Shown: positions 36,406-49,139 of the stretch, in pieces
Layout of the letters: each line of letters begins with the position of its first letter
Position numbering within the stretch: position 1 is the stretch's first letter
Source of the DNA: Benincasa hispida
Taxonomy: Eukaryota > Streptophyta > Magnoliopsida > Cucurbitales > Cucurbitaceae
NCBI RefSeq assembly: GCF_009727055.1
Contig: NC_052358.1
Coordinates: 42,483,184 to 42,547,183 of the forward strand
DNA: 64,000 nt
Reading direction: 5' to 3'
Notes under the pieces: generated by a model
Databases searched by the model: none
What the model was told of the DNA's origin: nothing
The model's input: only the letters and a program-made list of their open reading frames with translations
Program-made: the position numbers and the translations under genes

Positions 36406-36760
36406 TGATGGCATAGACCAACAAAAGGAGTAAAATAATTATGAAAAAAAAAATAGTGAGAGAGAGAATGGAGAAGATGTTGGAGAATGGGTATAGAAAT
36501 ATGATATATCTGGGTAGACTTCTTATAATGCCATCTTATTATTTGGTATCCACTCAATATGGTAATGATATTCATATTCGAATCTTTGACTTTGAGGTCG
36601 ATAGTACAAGCACTATGTCAATTGAGCTATGTTCATGTTGGCGATATTTATACTATTCACTTCTTTGTAAGTTTGGCTCTCTTACCACTTCCTGTATCTC
36701 AGTTCATGGAATGCAATGTTGACTATGGAGTTTTTTACTGTTTCGCCCATTAACTTCTCT
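36406..36760. repeat. Repeat unit U1 of the polygalacturonase duplication
   Basis: The unit begins gatggcatagaccaacaaaa and contains 'gagaatgggtatagaaatat'. Diverged relatives are at 37190 (truncated), 40850 and 41818, so the array and the adjacent polygalacturonase sequences were duplicated together. No coding function is recognised. Confidence 0.75.
36576..36642 (-). mobile_element. tRNA-derived SINE fragment, reverse
   Basis: The reverse complement matches the head of the SINE at 4122-4231: 'gccaacatgaacatagctca', then 'gtgcttgtactatcgacctc' and a box-B-like 'gattcgaa'. The corresponding unit at 40850 lacks this segment, whereas the unit at 41818 keeps part of its right flank, pointing to a deletion in the 40850 copy. 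Confidence 0.7.
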
Positions 36761-37189
36761 ACATTTTCTGAGATGATGCTTTACATTTTCTTTATCGCTT
36801 CCATAATCTATGTTAAAATCTTTGTATTCCATAATCTATGTTAAAATCTTTGTATTTACCTTCCATGACTATTTTAATTACTTCCTTTTCTTTTCATTCC
36901 ATAGCTAAGCTAGGACGTTGATGAGTTTAATTTAATTTCTTTACATTATTGATTTTCATTTATCATTATTATTTAACTCCATTTTTTTTTATTTATTTTG
37001 GTAATATATGTGCTAGAGGATCAAACTATAAATACAATGCCTATACTCATTTTAGCATTAATTAATTTCAAATAACATTCAATTTCTCCTATCATCTTCT
37101 CAATAACTATGCCACATACTTCTAGTTCAACCTCATCAATAGATCGGTCTCGCAAATTTGAATAGTAAGGCATTATAAATTAAATAAAA

Positions 37190-37300
37190 TTAAGATGACA
37201 TGACATCAAAATTAAAGCATAGAAGAATCAAATGATTATAAAAAAAAATGGCGAGGGTGAGAGAATGGATCTTAATTAACTCCATTCATTTTTTTATTAA
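37190..37300. repeat. Repeat unit U2, internally deleted
   Basis: It starts like the unit at 41818 (agatgacatgacatcaaaat; gagagaatgg) but jumps to 'ttaactccattcattttt', which corresponds to about 42525 of the other copy. About 600 bases are therefore missing relative to that copy. Confidence 0.65.
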
Positions 37301-37859
37301 TTAATCCCAAATGGCACTCTCAGTTATAAAATAATAATAAAAAAAAAAGTAATTAATGGCCAACATGAGTTGAACTTTCAACTGCATAAATTTATAATAA
37401 AAAGGGGGAAAAATGAGAAACCTAAACCCCCAAACGGGCAAAAAGAAAATTTGATACTTAGAAATGGGATCTAACTTTCTTTTTATTTCCAAAAAATAAA
37501 AAATAAAAATAAGTATCAAATGTTAAACTAATACAATTATCCTTCCCTGTGTACAACAAATCCTATTATTGGGTCAAGTAGTAAAATGTTGATATGGTGT
37601 TTCGATAATTAGTTTCATTGGAATACAAGAAACCAAGAAGACAACAAAAAATCTCATATGTGATTTGTTAAATATGACCTTTTTTCACTATTAAAAACTT
37701 ACACAGATCAACCATCAATAAAACTCATATCTGTCTAAGCAATGTTTGATCGAGGAATCACTACATCATAGCTCAAATTTTGAAAACATAACTACTTTGA
37801 GTATGTCTTTGTATAATTTCATACTAAATAGTTAGCGAAAAATGCACCCACATTTAAAA

Positions 37860-39832
37860 TTATAAGCACAATGACAAAAATGTGGTGTTCTGCAACTGAG
37901 GACATGGCATAGGAAAGACTGAAGTGTTAAAACCCGAGATGAAAGCACAATGCCATTTTGTGGAGGGAGCGAGACCGAGAATGGTGACATTGTTCATACA
38001 TGCACCGTCGTACGACGTTCCCTTGATCCCGTCAAGAACCGGAGCCTTTGTTGAATTTAAGCTCGTGAGATTGGTAATGAAAATACCCTTCACTTTAGGA
38101 ACCTCTTTGGATCCCATTGTTCATCAGAATGATCATTTGAACCCTTGCTAATCTTATTTTCACTCTGTTCATTACAAAGTTAATTTGCAATTAATCCTTC
38201 TCTACCTTGGTCGAATTTTATCTGAATGTCAGCTGTTGAATACCAAATGTTTAAATCCTCGATCGTAATGTTTGATATTCCACCTGACATCTCGCTTCCT
38301 ATTCCGACACTAGAATAGGTTGGAGTTGTGCTAGAAACTCGCCTTAGGACGATGTTCAAGCTCGGGCGTACAAGGTTCATTCCATATTGATCTCATCCAC
38401 TCTTCACCGCTACTAGATCATCTCTGCTTTCGATATAACAGTCCTCGATACAAACGTTGGAACTAGAATCTACACCATAATGAAGATTTGGGAATTTAGA
38501 AAACTTCATCATTCTTTTGATTTATTTCTCATACCTCCTCCAAGAAAGATGCAAAATACTTGGATTGATACCGCCTGTGTTCAAGCACTTGAACAAGCCA
38601 AGATCGTCATGTCTTTAATAACAACATTGCTGAAATTACGAGAAAAAAAAACACAAAGAGAAGATTGAGAATGAAACCTACAATAGACTAGATGGATTGT
38701 CCAAAAAGGGAAATTTTTTAAGGTGAGATTGTAGATGAGAATATTGTGGGAGTTCATGAGCTCTACAAGATGGTCCCTTGTATGATTTAATGTTCTATCC
38801 CACCAAAGCTCCCACCACATCTTGCCTTGCCCATCAATGGTTTCATTCTCTCCTGAAAAAACAACACATAAAACATAAGATTTTCATGATTTAGAACATT
38901 CTCAAACCTAGGTACGATCAGAGCCAAACGAGAAGAAGAGCTTTACACCATTTCTAGTTTCAATACACAAAGTTATTGTAGATCAAACGTTATGATCCCA
39001 AACATTTCATCATTCGGGTAAAAACTTCCCATGCTTAATCTTTATGGACCGACTCTACTAGTGTTTCTTTAAGTTTAACAATATGTGAGGGTGCGGGTTC
39101 AAACATCTAACATTTTAGTCAAAGTTATATACATTTTAACTAGTTGAGCTATGTCAATCAAGTTGGTGGCCTACTAGTATTTGGATGTGATAAAAAAAAA
39201 AGAAAATCAAAGAAAGAAAATACGTAGATCGAGTAGTTTTAGAACATGCATCTTATGCTTTAGATTCAAATGCCTAACTTGTCTCACCTCATGTGATCAG
39301 TTAACATAAAATCCTACAATCTTTTTGACAACCATAATGTACAAAAGATCAGTTGACTTTATAAAAATCTCCTTTATTGCAAATCACTTTTAGAGGTAGA
39401 GTGGTCTTGTTGCAACAATCTACTAAGATTCGGTCCTTTGCCACTCAGATTCATCCCTCCCCACGCATAAAAACACACCATAGCAAATAAGCATAATCTA
39501 GAGAAACATAAGTAATAACTTGGCCCTAAATCCTTTTTCTCTTTTTAATATTATCCCAGTTCCTAATAGCTTAGTCATGATCAAAGTTTGATTCCATTAC
39601 TTTTTTTTAAAAAAAAAACAAGAATCCTCATGAATATAATAAAATCCTAGCAATGAAGATGGAGCCAAAAACAAAAATTAAAAAAAAAAAAAAAGCAGGC
39701 AAATAAAGAAAAGAAAAGTAGGAGTGTACCTGTAATGACAATGTTGGAAAGGGCATTGCCATGAATAAGGCTCATGTGTCTTCCTCTTCCATATGAAGGT
39801 AGTGGCTCTATAATGGACCACTCATTTGGATC
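37860..39832 (-). pseudogene. Polygalacturonase pseudogene, 5'-truncated tandem copy
   Basis: Four exon equivalents match the gene at 43574-48943: exon 2 39730-39832, exon 3 38678-38852, exon 4 38560-38629 and exon 5 37860-38469. Exon 1, with its promoter and signal anchor, is absent; homology fades in intron 1 near 40150. Exon 2 lacks an 18-base in-frame segment (residues ERLGGR). In exon 4 a TGA interrupts the frame and the catalytic NTDGIDP has become NTGGINP, losing the active-site Asp. In exon 5, SGDDL is SRDDL, the Trp of KSGWDQY is a TGA stop, and deletions shift the frame after RIK-equivalent QIKFDQG. The last 85 residues are still well preserved. It was probably dead on arrival because the duplication breakpoint lay inside intron 1. 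Confidence 0.93.
39081..39170 (-). mobile_element. SINE-like insert in pseudogene intron 2
   Basis: The reverse complement shows an A-box-like 'catagctcaactagttaaa' and a B-box-like 'gatgtttgaacccgc'. The same insert is at 44858-44950 in the other polygalacturonase copy, so it predates the duplication. Confidence 0.55.
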
Positions 39833-40849
39833 CTATTTTTTCATTTCAAAACAAATGTTTTTAAATACAATACACTCTCCAACTTTTCACAATAAACAAA
39901 GCAATTAATTATAAATTCATAAATCAACTAGTTTTATTTCATAATTTATTTTATTGATTACACCCACCAGTCAACCAGTTATCATAAAACCTCCTTTCAC
40001 ATTTACACACCTTGGGAGAAGGAATCACAACTTCAATTTTTTTTTTCACTAAGGAATTTGTAAAATATTGTTTTGCAAAAAAAAAAAGGGTAAAACATTA
40101 ATGGCAAATTCCAAACACTAATAATAATTTGAAATTTAAAATACTAACCATTTACATTTTACATATATAGAATCACATACATTTACAATTCACATCTAAA
40201 TGTTGTCTTACTTTATAGAGATTGTGATTAAAGATGGTCAATTATAGTCTAATTAAGCCAGAATGATAATTTCATTAATTAATTATAACAATTTCCATCA
40301 GTTTCATAACTTTTCATGAAATTTCCATAGTTATCAATATTTTTATTGAAATCGATATTTCAAATATTGCTGCCAACTGTTAATATCCATTTATAACGAA
40401 TATGGTTATGATCAGTATTTCTCATTATGTGGCAATGTGGCAAATACCCTCCACTATTGACTATTTTATATAAATTAAAAATATGACCATATATGGTTAG
40501 CTCCCTTTGTAGTTTAATAGTTTTTTAGTCTCTAAAGTTTGTATGAAGAGGATGACCATGTCATAGTCTAATCAATAACTAATATTAACACTTCATTTAA
40601 CTTCCATATAAGCACAATTCTATTTAGCCAAACTAATGTTAGAAGAACATCTCAGGGCAAAATGATTGATGGCAGAGGTTTAAAATTACGAGAGTGCTAA
40701 TTTATCGTTGCTTAATGTATTATAGTGAAAGCTATCAAATTAAAGACAATGATGTATCATAAACGACAATGAGAAAGAAAAGCTTAGAATTCCAAGTATT
40801 TACGGACCATGCATAAAAGAAAGAACAATACAAATAAAGCAAATTAATT

Positions 40850-41470
40850 AAGATGGCATAGAACAACAAAAGGAGTAAAATAATTATGGAAAAAAATAGT
40901 GAGAGAGAACGGAGAAGATGTTAGAGAATGGGTATAGAAATATTTTATTTATGTGTAAGCGGCTTATAATGCCTTTTTGGTATTGGGTATCCCCTCAATG
41001 TGGTAATGATATTCATATTGTTCACTTCTTTATAAGTTCGGTTCTCCTACCGCTCCCTATATCTCGGTTCATAAAATTCAAGGTTGACTATAGAATTTTT
41101 TTATTGTTTTGTCAATCTTACTATTGTTACTACCTTGAACGTTAACTTCTTTAGTCTTTCTGAGATGATGCTTTACCTTTCCATTATAATCTTTGTATTT
41201 TACCTTCCATGACTATTTTAATTACTTCTTTTTGTTTTCATTCCATAGCTAAGCTAGAACGTTGATGAGTTTAGTTTAATTTCTTTACATTATTGATTTT
41301 CATTTATTATTATTAATTAACTCTATCTTTTTTTAATTTGGATCAAACTATAAATACTATGCCTATGCTCATTTTGATGTTAATTAATTTCAAATAACAC
41401 TCAATTTCTTCTCTTATTTGCTCAATAACTATGCCACATACCTCTAGTTCAATCTCATCATTAGACTGAA
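40850..41470. repeat. Repeat unit U3 of the duplication
   Basis: It begins agatggcatagaacaacaaa and is collinear with 36405 onward, through 'ctcattttgatgttaattaa', to about 41470. It lacks about 90 bases that in U1 hold the SINE fragment. No gene is recognised in it. Confidence 0.75.
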
Positions 41471-41817
41471 TGGCACTCTCACTTATTACTTGTTCGAGTA
41501 TCCTATTATATTAATACATTAGTGAAAGAGTTGCAAATTTTCTAATTTTAAACATTTGATTACATAATTGATTAATGTACATGTGAGTGTTGAAGTGTTA
41601 ATCTGAGAATTTGGAAATTAGAGAATTGATATGAAGTTATTTGATTGTGGAGAGTTTGGGTTTCCTCCTAATAATAGGTAAAGAAAAATAATCTAGTCCA
41701 TTGACTAGTTGTTATGTGGATCTATTTCTTCTACCCACATCTCTAACTGTCCCCCAAATGACAGACTTAATTAATTTAAATATTAATGTTATGGGTATTA
41801 TAAATTAAATCAAATTA

Positions 41818-42560
41818 AGATGGTACATGACAACAAAAATTATTAAAGAATAGAAGAGAATAAAATAATTATGGGAAAAATGGTGAGAGTGAGAGAATGG
41901 AGAAGATGTAGGAGATTAGGTATAGAAATATGATATCTTTTGGTAGGTTGCTTATGATGTCATTTTGGTATTGGATATCAATTCAATATGATCATATTTT
42001 CAAACTACTTTTTGAAAATATTCTTATCGCTAAAACCCATTCATACTCTATGAATGATTTGATAATAAAATCTGAAAAAATTGAATTTCTCTTGTGGTGA
42101 TATCCATACAGTATACTTCTTTTTAAGTTTGACTCTCATAGCAGTCTGTATCTCAATACATGGAATATAGTTTTTGACTGTTTTTTTCCGTCTTATTATT
42201 ACTACTACTTTAATGTTAACTTCTTTACACTTTCTGAAAAATGTTGCTTTACCTTTCCTTTACCGTTTTCATTATGTAAGTTAAGATCGTTGTATTTCAT
42301 CTTTCATGATTAATCTCATGGGACGACCCATTTGACACTATAATGTAGCTTTTTTACTTGAAAGAGTTTTTAGCAATAAGTCGACAAAGGTGTTAGTGAG
42401 AAGCCCTCTCCTAGGTAGAACTATTTCCACTCTTCCCTAAATGCAAAATAAATAGTACTAAAAATAGGGCGAATAGCAAATGTTTTTTGTTCTTGGTTGG
42501 TTACACTTATTATTACTATTAATTAGCTCCATTCCATTTTTTATTAATTAATTCCAGATG
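41818..42560. repeat. Repeat unit U4 of the duplication
   Basis: It begins agatggtacatgacaacaaa and shares 'gagagaatggagaagatgta' with U1 and U3. Its right part (42320-42480) carries extra sequence with 'aaatagggcgaatagcaaat' not seen in the others. It is followed by the 3' flank of the intact polygalacturonase gene. Confidence 0.65.
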
Positions 42561-43573
42561 ACACTCTCAATATTATTACTTTCTCTCAGTTCAAAATACC
42601 CCTCTAATTAATTCCAAGCTAAATTAATAATAACTAATTGGGTACCTATTATTTAGTGAAACATTGGCCAAATTTTCTAATTTTGAACATTTGTACATTT
42701 GATTACATAATTAATATACATGTGTGGACCAAAGTGAGAAGAAGAGGGAGAAGGAACATTTGACGCAAACAAAAAAGTTGTGATTAGGACCAAGTTTACC
42801 ATAGTTTTTTACTACTTATTTTTAAATATGATAAAATCGCTCTTGATTTTTGTAGGTTGAATTTATATAAAATGCCATTTCAAAAAAATTAATAGAAAAT
42901 GCGTATAAACTATTTTTTACAATATCAAAAATTAAGATTTAAAAATTTAAAATAATAATAAAAAAAATAATTAAAGGCCAACTCAACTTTCAACTAGCAC
43001 AATTTATAATATCAACTTTAAAATCAAAAGTTCGATACCCAACATACCCCCCACATGTTGTAAAAAAACAAATAAAGAACAAAAAAATAAGCAATAAGTT
43101 TGTCCTTGAATCAAATGGAAAAAAATGAGAAACGTGAAACACCAAACGTGCAAAAAGAAAAATTGATACATTAGCAAATGCGACCTAACTTTTTTTATTT
43201 CCAAAAAAATAAAAAAATAAAAAAAAGTATCAAATGTTAAAATAATACAAATATCCCTCACTTTGTACAACAAATCCTATTGTAGGGTCAATTAGTAAGA
43301 TGTTATGGTGTTTCGATAATTAGTTTCATTGGAATACAAGAAACCAAGAAGACAACAAAAAATCTTGTAGGTGATTTGTTAATAAGACCCTTTTTCACTA
43401 TTAAAAATTTACACAGGTCAACCATCAGTAAAGCTCATGTCTGTCTAAGCAATGCTTGATTGAGGAATCGCCGCATCATAACTCGAATTTTGAAAACAGA
43501 ACTACTTTGAGTACGTCTTTGTATAATGTCATACTGAATAGTTAGTGAAAAATGTGCCCACAGACATTTAAAA

Positions 43574-46500
43574 TTACGAGCACAACGACGAAAATGTGGT
43601 GTTTTGCAACTGGAGACATGGCATAGGAAAGACTGAAGTGCTAAAACCCGAGATGAAAGCACAATGCCATTTTGCGGAGGGTGCGAGACCGAGAATGGTG
43701 ACATTTTTCATACATACACCGTCATATGATGTTCCCTTGATCCCATCAAGAACTGGAGCCTTTGTCGAATTTAAGCTTATGAGATTGGTAATGAAAATAC
43801 CCTTCACTTTAGGAACTGCCTTTGGATCCCATTGTTCATCGGGATGATCATTTGAACCCTTGCTAAATCTTATAGCCATTTTCACTCTGTTCATTACAAA
43901 GTTAGTTATACTAACATTTGCAATGTATCCTCCTCTACCTTGATCAGATTTTATCCGAATGCCAGCTGCCGAATCCCAAATGTTTAAATCCTCGATCGTA
44001 ATGTTCGATATTCCACCTGACATCTCGCTTCCTATTCCGACACCAGAACAGGTTGGAGTGGTGCCAGAAACTCGCCTTATGATGATGTTCGAGCTCGGAC
44101 GTGCAAGGTTCATTCCATATTGATCCCATCCACTCTTCACCGCTACTAGATCATCTCCGCTTTCGATATAACAGTCTTCGATACAAACATTGATACTAGA
44201 ATCTACACCATAATGGAGATTTGGGAATTTAGAAAACTTCATCATTGTTTTTCATTTATTTCTCATACCTCCTCCAAGAAAGACGCAAAATACCTGGATC
44301 AATACCGTCTGTGTTCGGGGCATTGAGCGGAGCCAAGATCGTCATGTCTTTGATAACAACATTGCTGAAATCATAAAAGGAAACAAAGAAAAGTTCAAAA
44401 ATCAAACAAAAGTATATAGAATTACAAAGAGTCGATTGAGAATGAAACCTGCAATAGACCGGATGAATTGTCCAAAAGGGAGAATTTTTTAAGGTGAGAT
44501 TGGAGATGAGAATATTGTGAGAGTCGATGAGCTCTACAAGATGACCTCTTGTGTGATTTAATGTTCTATTCCACCAAAGCTCCCACCACATCTTGCCTTG
44601 CCCATCAATGGTTCCATTCTCTCCTGAAAAACAACACAAACTAATTAGATTTTCATGATTCAAAATATTCTCGAACCCGGGCACGATCAAAGGTAAATGA
44701 GAAGAAGAGATTTACACCATTTCCAGTTTCAATAAACAAAGCTAATGTAGATCAAACGTTATGATCCCATTAAACATTTCACCATTCAATGAATGGTAGG
44801 TAAAAACTTCTTATGCTTAATCTTTATGGACCGACTCTACTGGTGTTAAAGTTCAATAATATGTGAGGGTGAGAGTTCAAACATCTAACATTTTTCAGTA
44901 AAAATTATATATATATTAACTAGTTGAGCTACGCCGATCAAATTGGTGGCCTACTAGCACTTGGGTGTGGTCAAAACACAAGAAATTCAAAGCAAGAATA
45001 TGTAGATTGAGTAGTCTTAGAATGTGCATCTTATGCTTTAAATTTATTTTTTTAAAAAACGAAAGAAATTTTATTAATGAAAAGAGGAAAATACAAAAAC
45101 ATTTATATCAGCCTCAAATAAGGATGTAAGCTATAAGGGAAAAGAGCTTATCCAAAATACAGGAGAAGATGAATCAGCAAGGAAGGAAGCGTAAGAGTGA
45201 ACCACATCGTTACAAGATCTTGAAATATAATTGAGGAAAATGAGAGATGCTAAAGATATGCTTGTATTTTATTACACCATACCCCAATTTCATTTCTGTG
45301 TGATGAAGAATCATTGAGATCCCTAACAGCATTAAGAGAATCAGATTCAATAAGAAGATGGTGAAGATTTAAATTGGTTGCTAGATCTAAACCATGATGG
45401 ATGGCCATTAATTCCACATGAAGAGAATTTTGAAGATCAGAAAACTCACAAGAAGCAACTACAGTGGCACCGAAGCTGTCTCTAATCGTGGCCCCAAATT
45501 GTGATGAAGAATCTTTGGTAGATCAAGCTCTATCAACATTAAGTTTAAAGCAGCCGATTGGAGAAGGAAGCCAAAAAGGAGTCGTGCCGAAAAAGAGGAA
45601 CGCGAGAACGGTATAGCAGAGACTCACATAAACCTTTCTTTTGAAATTCTTCAAAATAAGATAAAATCCAGGTAATCTTCATAGAGACATCTGGGATAGG
45701 CTTGTCGTGTAAAATAGCATTCCTATCGAATAGCCTAGCAAACAATACAAGCAAGAGATAATTTTGAGGTGCTAAGATTCAAACGCTATAAACACCACAA
45801 ATCGAGCATTGAGCCATTCCAATTTTCCATTCCAGCATTGAAGAAGCTGAAGTAAAATATTGTTCCAAATTTCTTTAGCTCAATTGCAAAGGAGGAGAGC
45901 TTATACATATGATTCCTTTTTGTTTTTGAAACAGGGACAAAATGGAGGACCGTCAATTCCTTTGCTAAGAAGAGGATATCTAGTAGGTATGCAATTCTTC
46001 AATACTTTCCACATAAAGAATTTAATTTTGTTGTAGTTCTGAAGCTTCCATAAATGTTTCCAAATTGAGATTAAGTGATGAGGATTAGAGGAAGAAGAGG
46101 AGAAGCAAGGCGATAATCATTCTTTACAATTATATTTATCATCTGAAGAATAGTGTCAAACCCAAATATCTTCATTAGGAGTCTTTCCTAAGGAAATAGA
46201 TTTCACGGCTTTCTAATCAAACTCAAATATTTTATGCTTTATATTCAAATACCTAACTTTTCTAGCCTCATGTGACCACTCAACCTAAAATCCTACCATC
46301 TTCTTGACGACCTAAATATACTCAAGATCAAGTGTCCTTATAAAACTTCCTTTATTGAAAATTTCACTTTTCTAAAGTAGAGTGACTTTGCTTCCACGAT
46401 CTATTAAGATTCAACTCTTCACCGTTCTAATTCATCCCTCCCCACACATAAAAACACATATAGCAAATAAGCATATTCTTGAGAAACAGAAATAATATTC

Positions 46501-48943
46501 TTAGCCCTAAATCTTTTTTTTTTTTTTAATATTATCCTGGTTCCTAATAGCTTAGTCATGCCCAGAGTTTGATTCCATTACATTACAAAAACCAAGAATT
46601 CTCATGAATATAAAACCCTAGCAATGAAGATGAGCCAAAAACAAAAATAAAATAAAATAAAATAAGCAGGCAAATAAATAAAGAAATAAATAAAGAAGAA
46701 GAAAAAGAAAAGTGGGAGTGTACCTGTAATGACAACATTGGAAAGAGCATTGCCATGAATAAGGCTGATGTGTCTTCCTCCCAACCTCTCTCTTCCTCTT
46801 CCATATGAAGGTAGTGGCTCTATAATGGGCCACTCTTCTGGATCCTATTTTTTAATTTCAAAACAAATATTTTTAAACCACACACTAAGCCTTTGACACT
46901 AAACATACCACTATCATTAGTAAAGCAAACAACCATAATTCACCCTTATCAAATAAAAAATATTTAGTCCATTTAGATCTCATCATAATTTGATATATGG
47001 TAAATTTTTTTTATTTAAGAGTGGGATGCATCAAGATAGATGTTATTCAGACTGCACTCAAAAAAAAATTTATTTGATAATTTATTTGATTGGTTAAACT
47101 AAAGTTTGTTCAAATTCAAATAATACCCACTAAACAAAAAAAGTCAACTAATTATCATAAAAGCTTTGTTTACAGTTACACACCTTGGGGGATGGAATCA
47201 CAACTTTTATTTTATTTTATTTTATTTTCCCTAAGGAGTTTGTAAATGGGAAATCCCAAACACTAATATAAATTTGAAATTAAAAATGATTAACCATGTC
47301 CATCATTTGAAACAAAGCTTCAAAAGCACTAATGAATGCATTAAATGATAATTTATAGTGCCAATAAATCATTAGCATACAACTCTTTTTTCTCTCATAA
47401 TTTTACTGCTTTATTATTATTATCATCATCATTTACTTTTCGGTTCTTTACAAATTTACTTCTTCAACAAGTATTAAATAATATATCTAATATGTCCTAA
47501 AACTTTTAAAAAAAAATTGACGTGGTCGGATTTAATGTTTAATAACATACTAAAGTATCAGAAAAAAAATGATACATCTAAATTCTTCAATTTTGTGTCG
47601 GATAGATCCTTGAAATTTATAAAATATTGAATAGGTCAAATACTAATTAGAAATAAAATTGAGTATTTAGAGATCTATTTAATACAAAATCAAAAGTTTA
47701 GAATCTATTAAACGCTTTGTGGACTTTGAAAAATCAAATAGACACAAATTTCAAACTTGAAGAAGTTATCTAGCATTTTTCTTAGGTTTAGAGACCAAAT
47801 AAGTATGCAAGTTTAAAAATTAACTTCATAATTTATTTTATTTTATCTATATATAAGTTAAAATGAAATTTTAGTCCTCGTACTTTCAATAAATCTTAAA
47901 TTTAATTTCTATTGTTAAAGTTTATTGTTGAATTTTTTTTTTAAAAAAAGATCTCTTTATTATCTAGTAGTATTTTAACTATAAATTATGGAAATATGTT
48001 CACATGTCAAATAAAGTTATAATTATTATTTAATTGAAATTAACTTTAAAGAACAAAATTTAGGATTAATTGAAAATTTGAGAGAGAAATTTTAACATTT
48101 ATGAGAGTATATGAAGTAAAATAGATTAAAGTCAAGGAATAAGGACTAGGAAGGCATTGTTGAGGGTGGGCCCCATTAGGCATGTTTATTGGTTTAAAAA
48201 TACAATTAACAACATAGATGACACCACCAGAGTCATCACTCTGATTTTTCCTTTTCTGCTTAGTTATTAAAAAACCAATTTTGGCATTTTCTTCATCCTC
48301 AGAATCACAAAAAAATTGTCCTTTTTAAAAACTCATTAAAAACAAAATAATACTAACAGTAAAAGAAAAAAAACACCACACGAAGACTTACTTCACATGA
48401 ATATTTACAACAAAACACTTCAAGAAATAAAACAAATTACAAAAGACAAGCTTAAAATTACCATATGTAATTTAAGTTAAGGGTAAATAATAATAATAAT
48501 AATAATAATAAAAGGCTGACCTGGGATGCCAAAATAAGAGCGCCACGTTGGAGAAAGAGCGTAAAATTACTGGTGAGATTAAAGCTGCCCGTGACCCAAC
48601 TGCCCTTAGGAACCGTCAGTTTAGACCCGCCTTTCTCGCCGAACCGCCGCATGTACTCAATCGCCTTCCGAAACGCTTCCGTGTTCGAAGTTTTCCCGTC
48701 CCCTACTCCTCCGAAATCGGTTATCGACATCACCACCGCCGCCGTATCCGCCGCCGCATCTCGCCGGAAGAAAGCGGAGCAAGTCGGCTGTTGGAAATCG
48801 GAGGGAAGCCAGATGGTCGGGAAAGGGGTTCTGGTGGCGATTTGGAAGGTGAGAATAGCGAGGAAGATGAAGAGGAGGAGAAGGGAGGAGCAGGAAGGGT
48901 TGATCGGAGGGCCGAAACTGAATTTTGATTTCTCACCGTCCAT
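43574..48943 (-). CDS. Polygalacturonase (glycoside hydrolase family 28), five exons, intact
   Basis: Predicted exons are 48521-48943, 46724-46844, 44449-44623, 44294-44364 and 43574-44202. All introns are GT-AG and all junctions keep frame, giving 473 codons with stop (472 residues), a usual length for the family. The start MDGEKSKFSF is followed by a hydrophobic anchor or signal (SSLLLLFIFLAILTFQIA, about residues 19-36). ITDFGGVGDGKTSNTEAF marks the N-terminal beta-helix start. Catalytic motifs are NTDGIDP (exon 4) and SGDDLVAV (exon 5). The usual GHG is GVGIGSEMSGG, typical of one plant clade, and RIKSDQGRGG is the substrate-binding loop. The family hydrolyses alpha-1,4-galacturonan in cell-wall pectin after secretion; endo or exo mode cannot be told from sequence. 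Intron 1 starts beside a (TAA)n tract, and intron 2 carries a LINE. No interrupting stop or shift is seen. Promoter not identified. Confidence 0.95.
44858..44950 (-). mobile_element. SINE-like insert in intron 2 of polygalacturonase
   Basis: It is orthologous in position to 39081-39170, with the same A-box-like and B-box-like order on the minus strand. It carries a short AT expansion in the middle. Confidence 0.5.
45041..46228 (-). mobile_element. 5'-truncated LINE in intron 2 of polygalacturonase
   Basis: Minus-strand reading shows a zf-RVT-like segment (SIWKHLWKLQNYNKIKFFMW, ending PFCPCFKN) followed by an RNase H-like domain (GATIRDSFGATVVASCEF; LLIESDSLNAVRDL), both typical C-terminal parts of plant L1-type LINEs. 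The 3' end is A-rich (about 45041-45060). The insert is bracketed by atcttatgcttta (45028-45040) and attttatgcttta (46229-46241), a 13-base target duplication with one mismatch. The pseudogene copy has an uninterrupted site at about 39250-39260. Endonuclease and reverse transcriptase are missing, so it is a 5'-truncated insertion with stops. Confidence 0.85.
48486..48511. repeat. (TAA)n microsatellite in intron 1
   Basis: About eight TAA/AAT triplets lie some ten bases inside the intron 1 donor of the polygalacturonase gene. This could be a useful polymorphic marker. Confidence 0.9.
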
Positions 48944-49139
48944 TAATCAAAATCAAAATTGAGAAGAGAAAAAAGAAGGCGATTGGGGAATATGGAATGA
49001 GTTTTTTGTTTCGGTAATATGGACATGAATTGAATGTCGGAGGAGAAGAAGGCTACAGGCCTACACAACTAGAGCGGTGGACATTGCGTTTCCCTTTTTC
49101 TTTTGCCTTTTTCCTTCTTTTTATTTTTATTAAAATATA
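48944..49139 (-). promoter_or_regulatory. Upstream region of the polygalacturonase gene
   Basis: This is the immediate 5' flank, read on the minus strand. It is CT-rich (ccttcttctcctccgac), as expected for a plant 5' leader. A possible TATA-like AT tract (aattatattttaat) lies near 49125-49140, about 190 bases before the start codon. No transcription start can be fixed. Confidence 0.3.

Noticed and set aside
48548..48962. Two overlapping plus-strand frames of 126 and 129 codons.
   Set aside because: They lie antisense to exon 1 of the polygalacturonase gene, are rich in Arg/Glu or mixed residues, and have no recognisable domain. They are shadows of GC-rich coding sequence.
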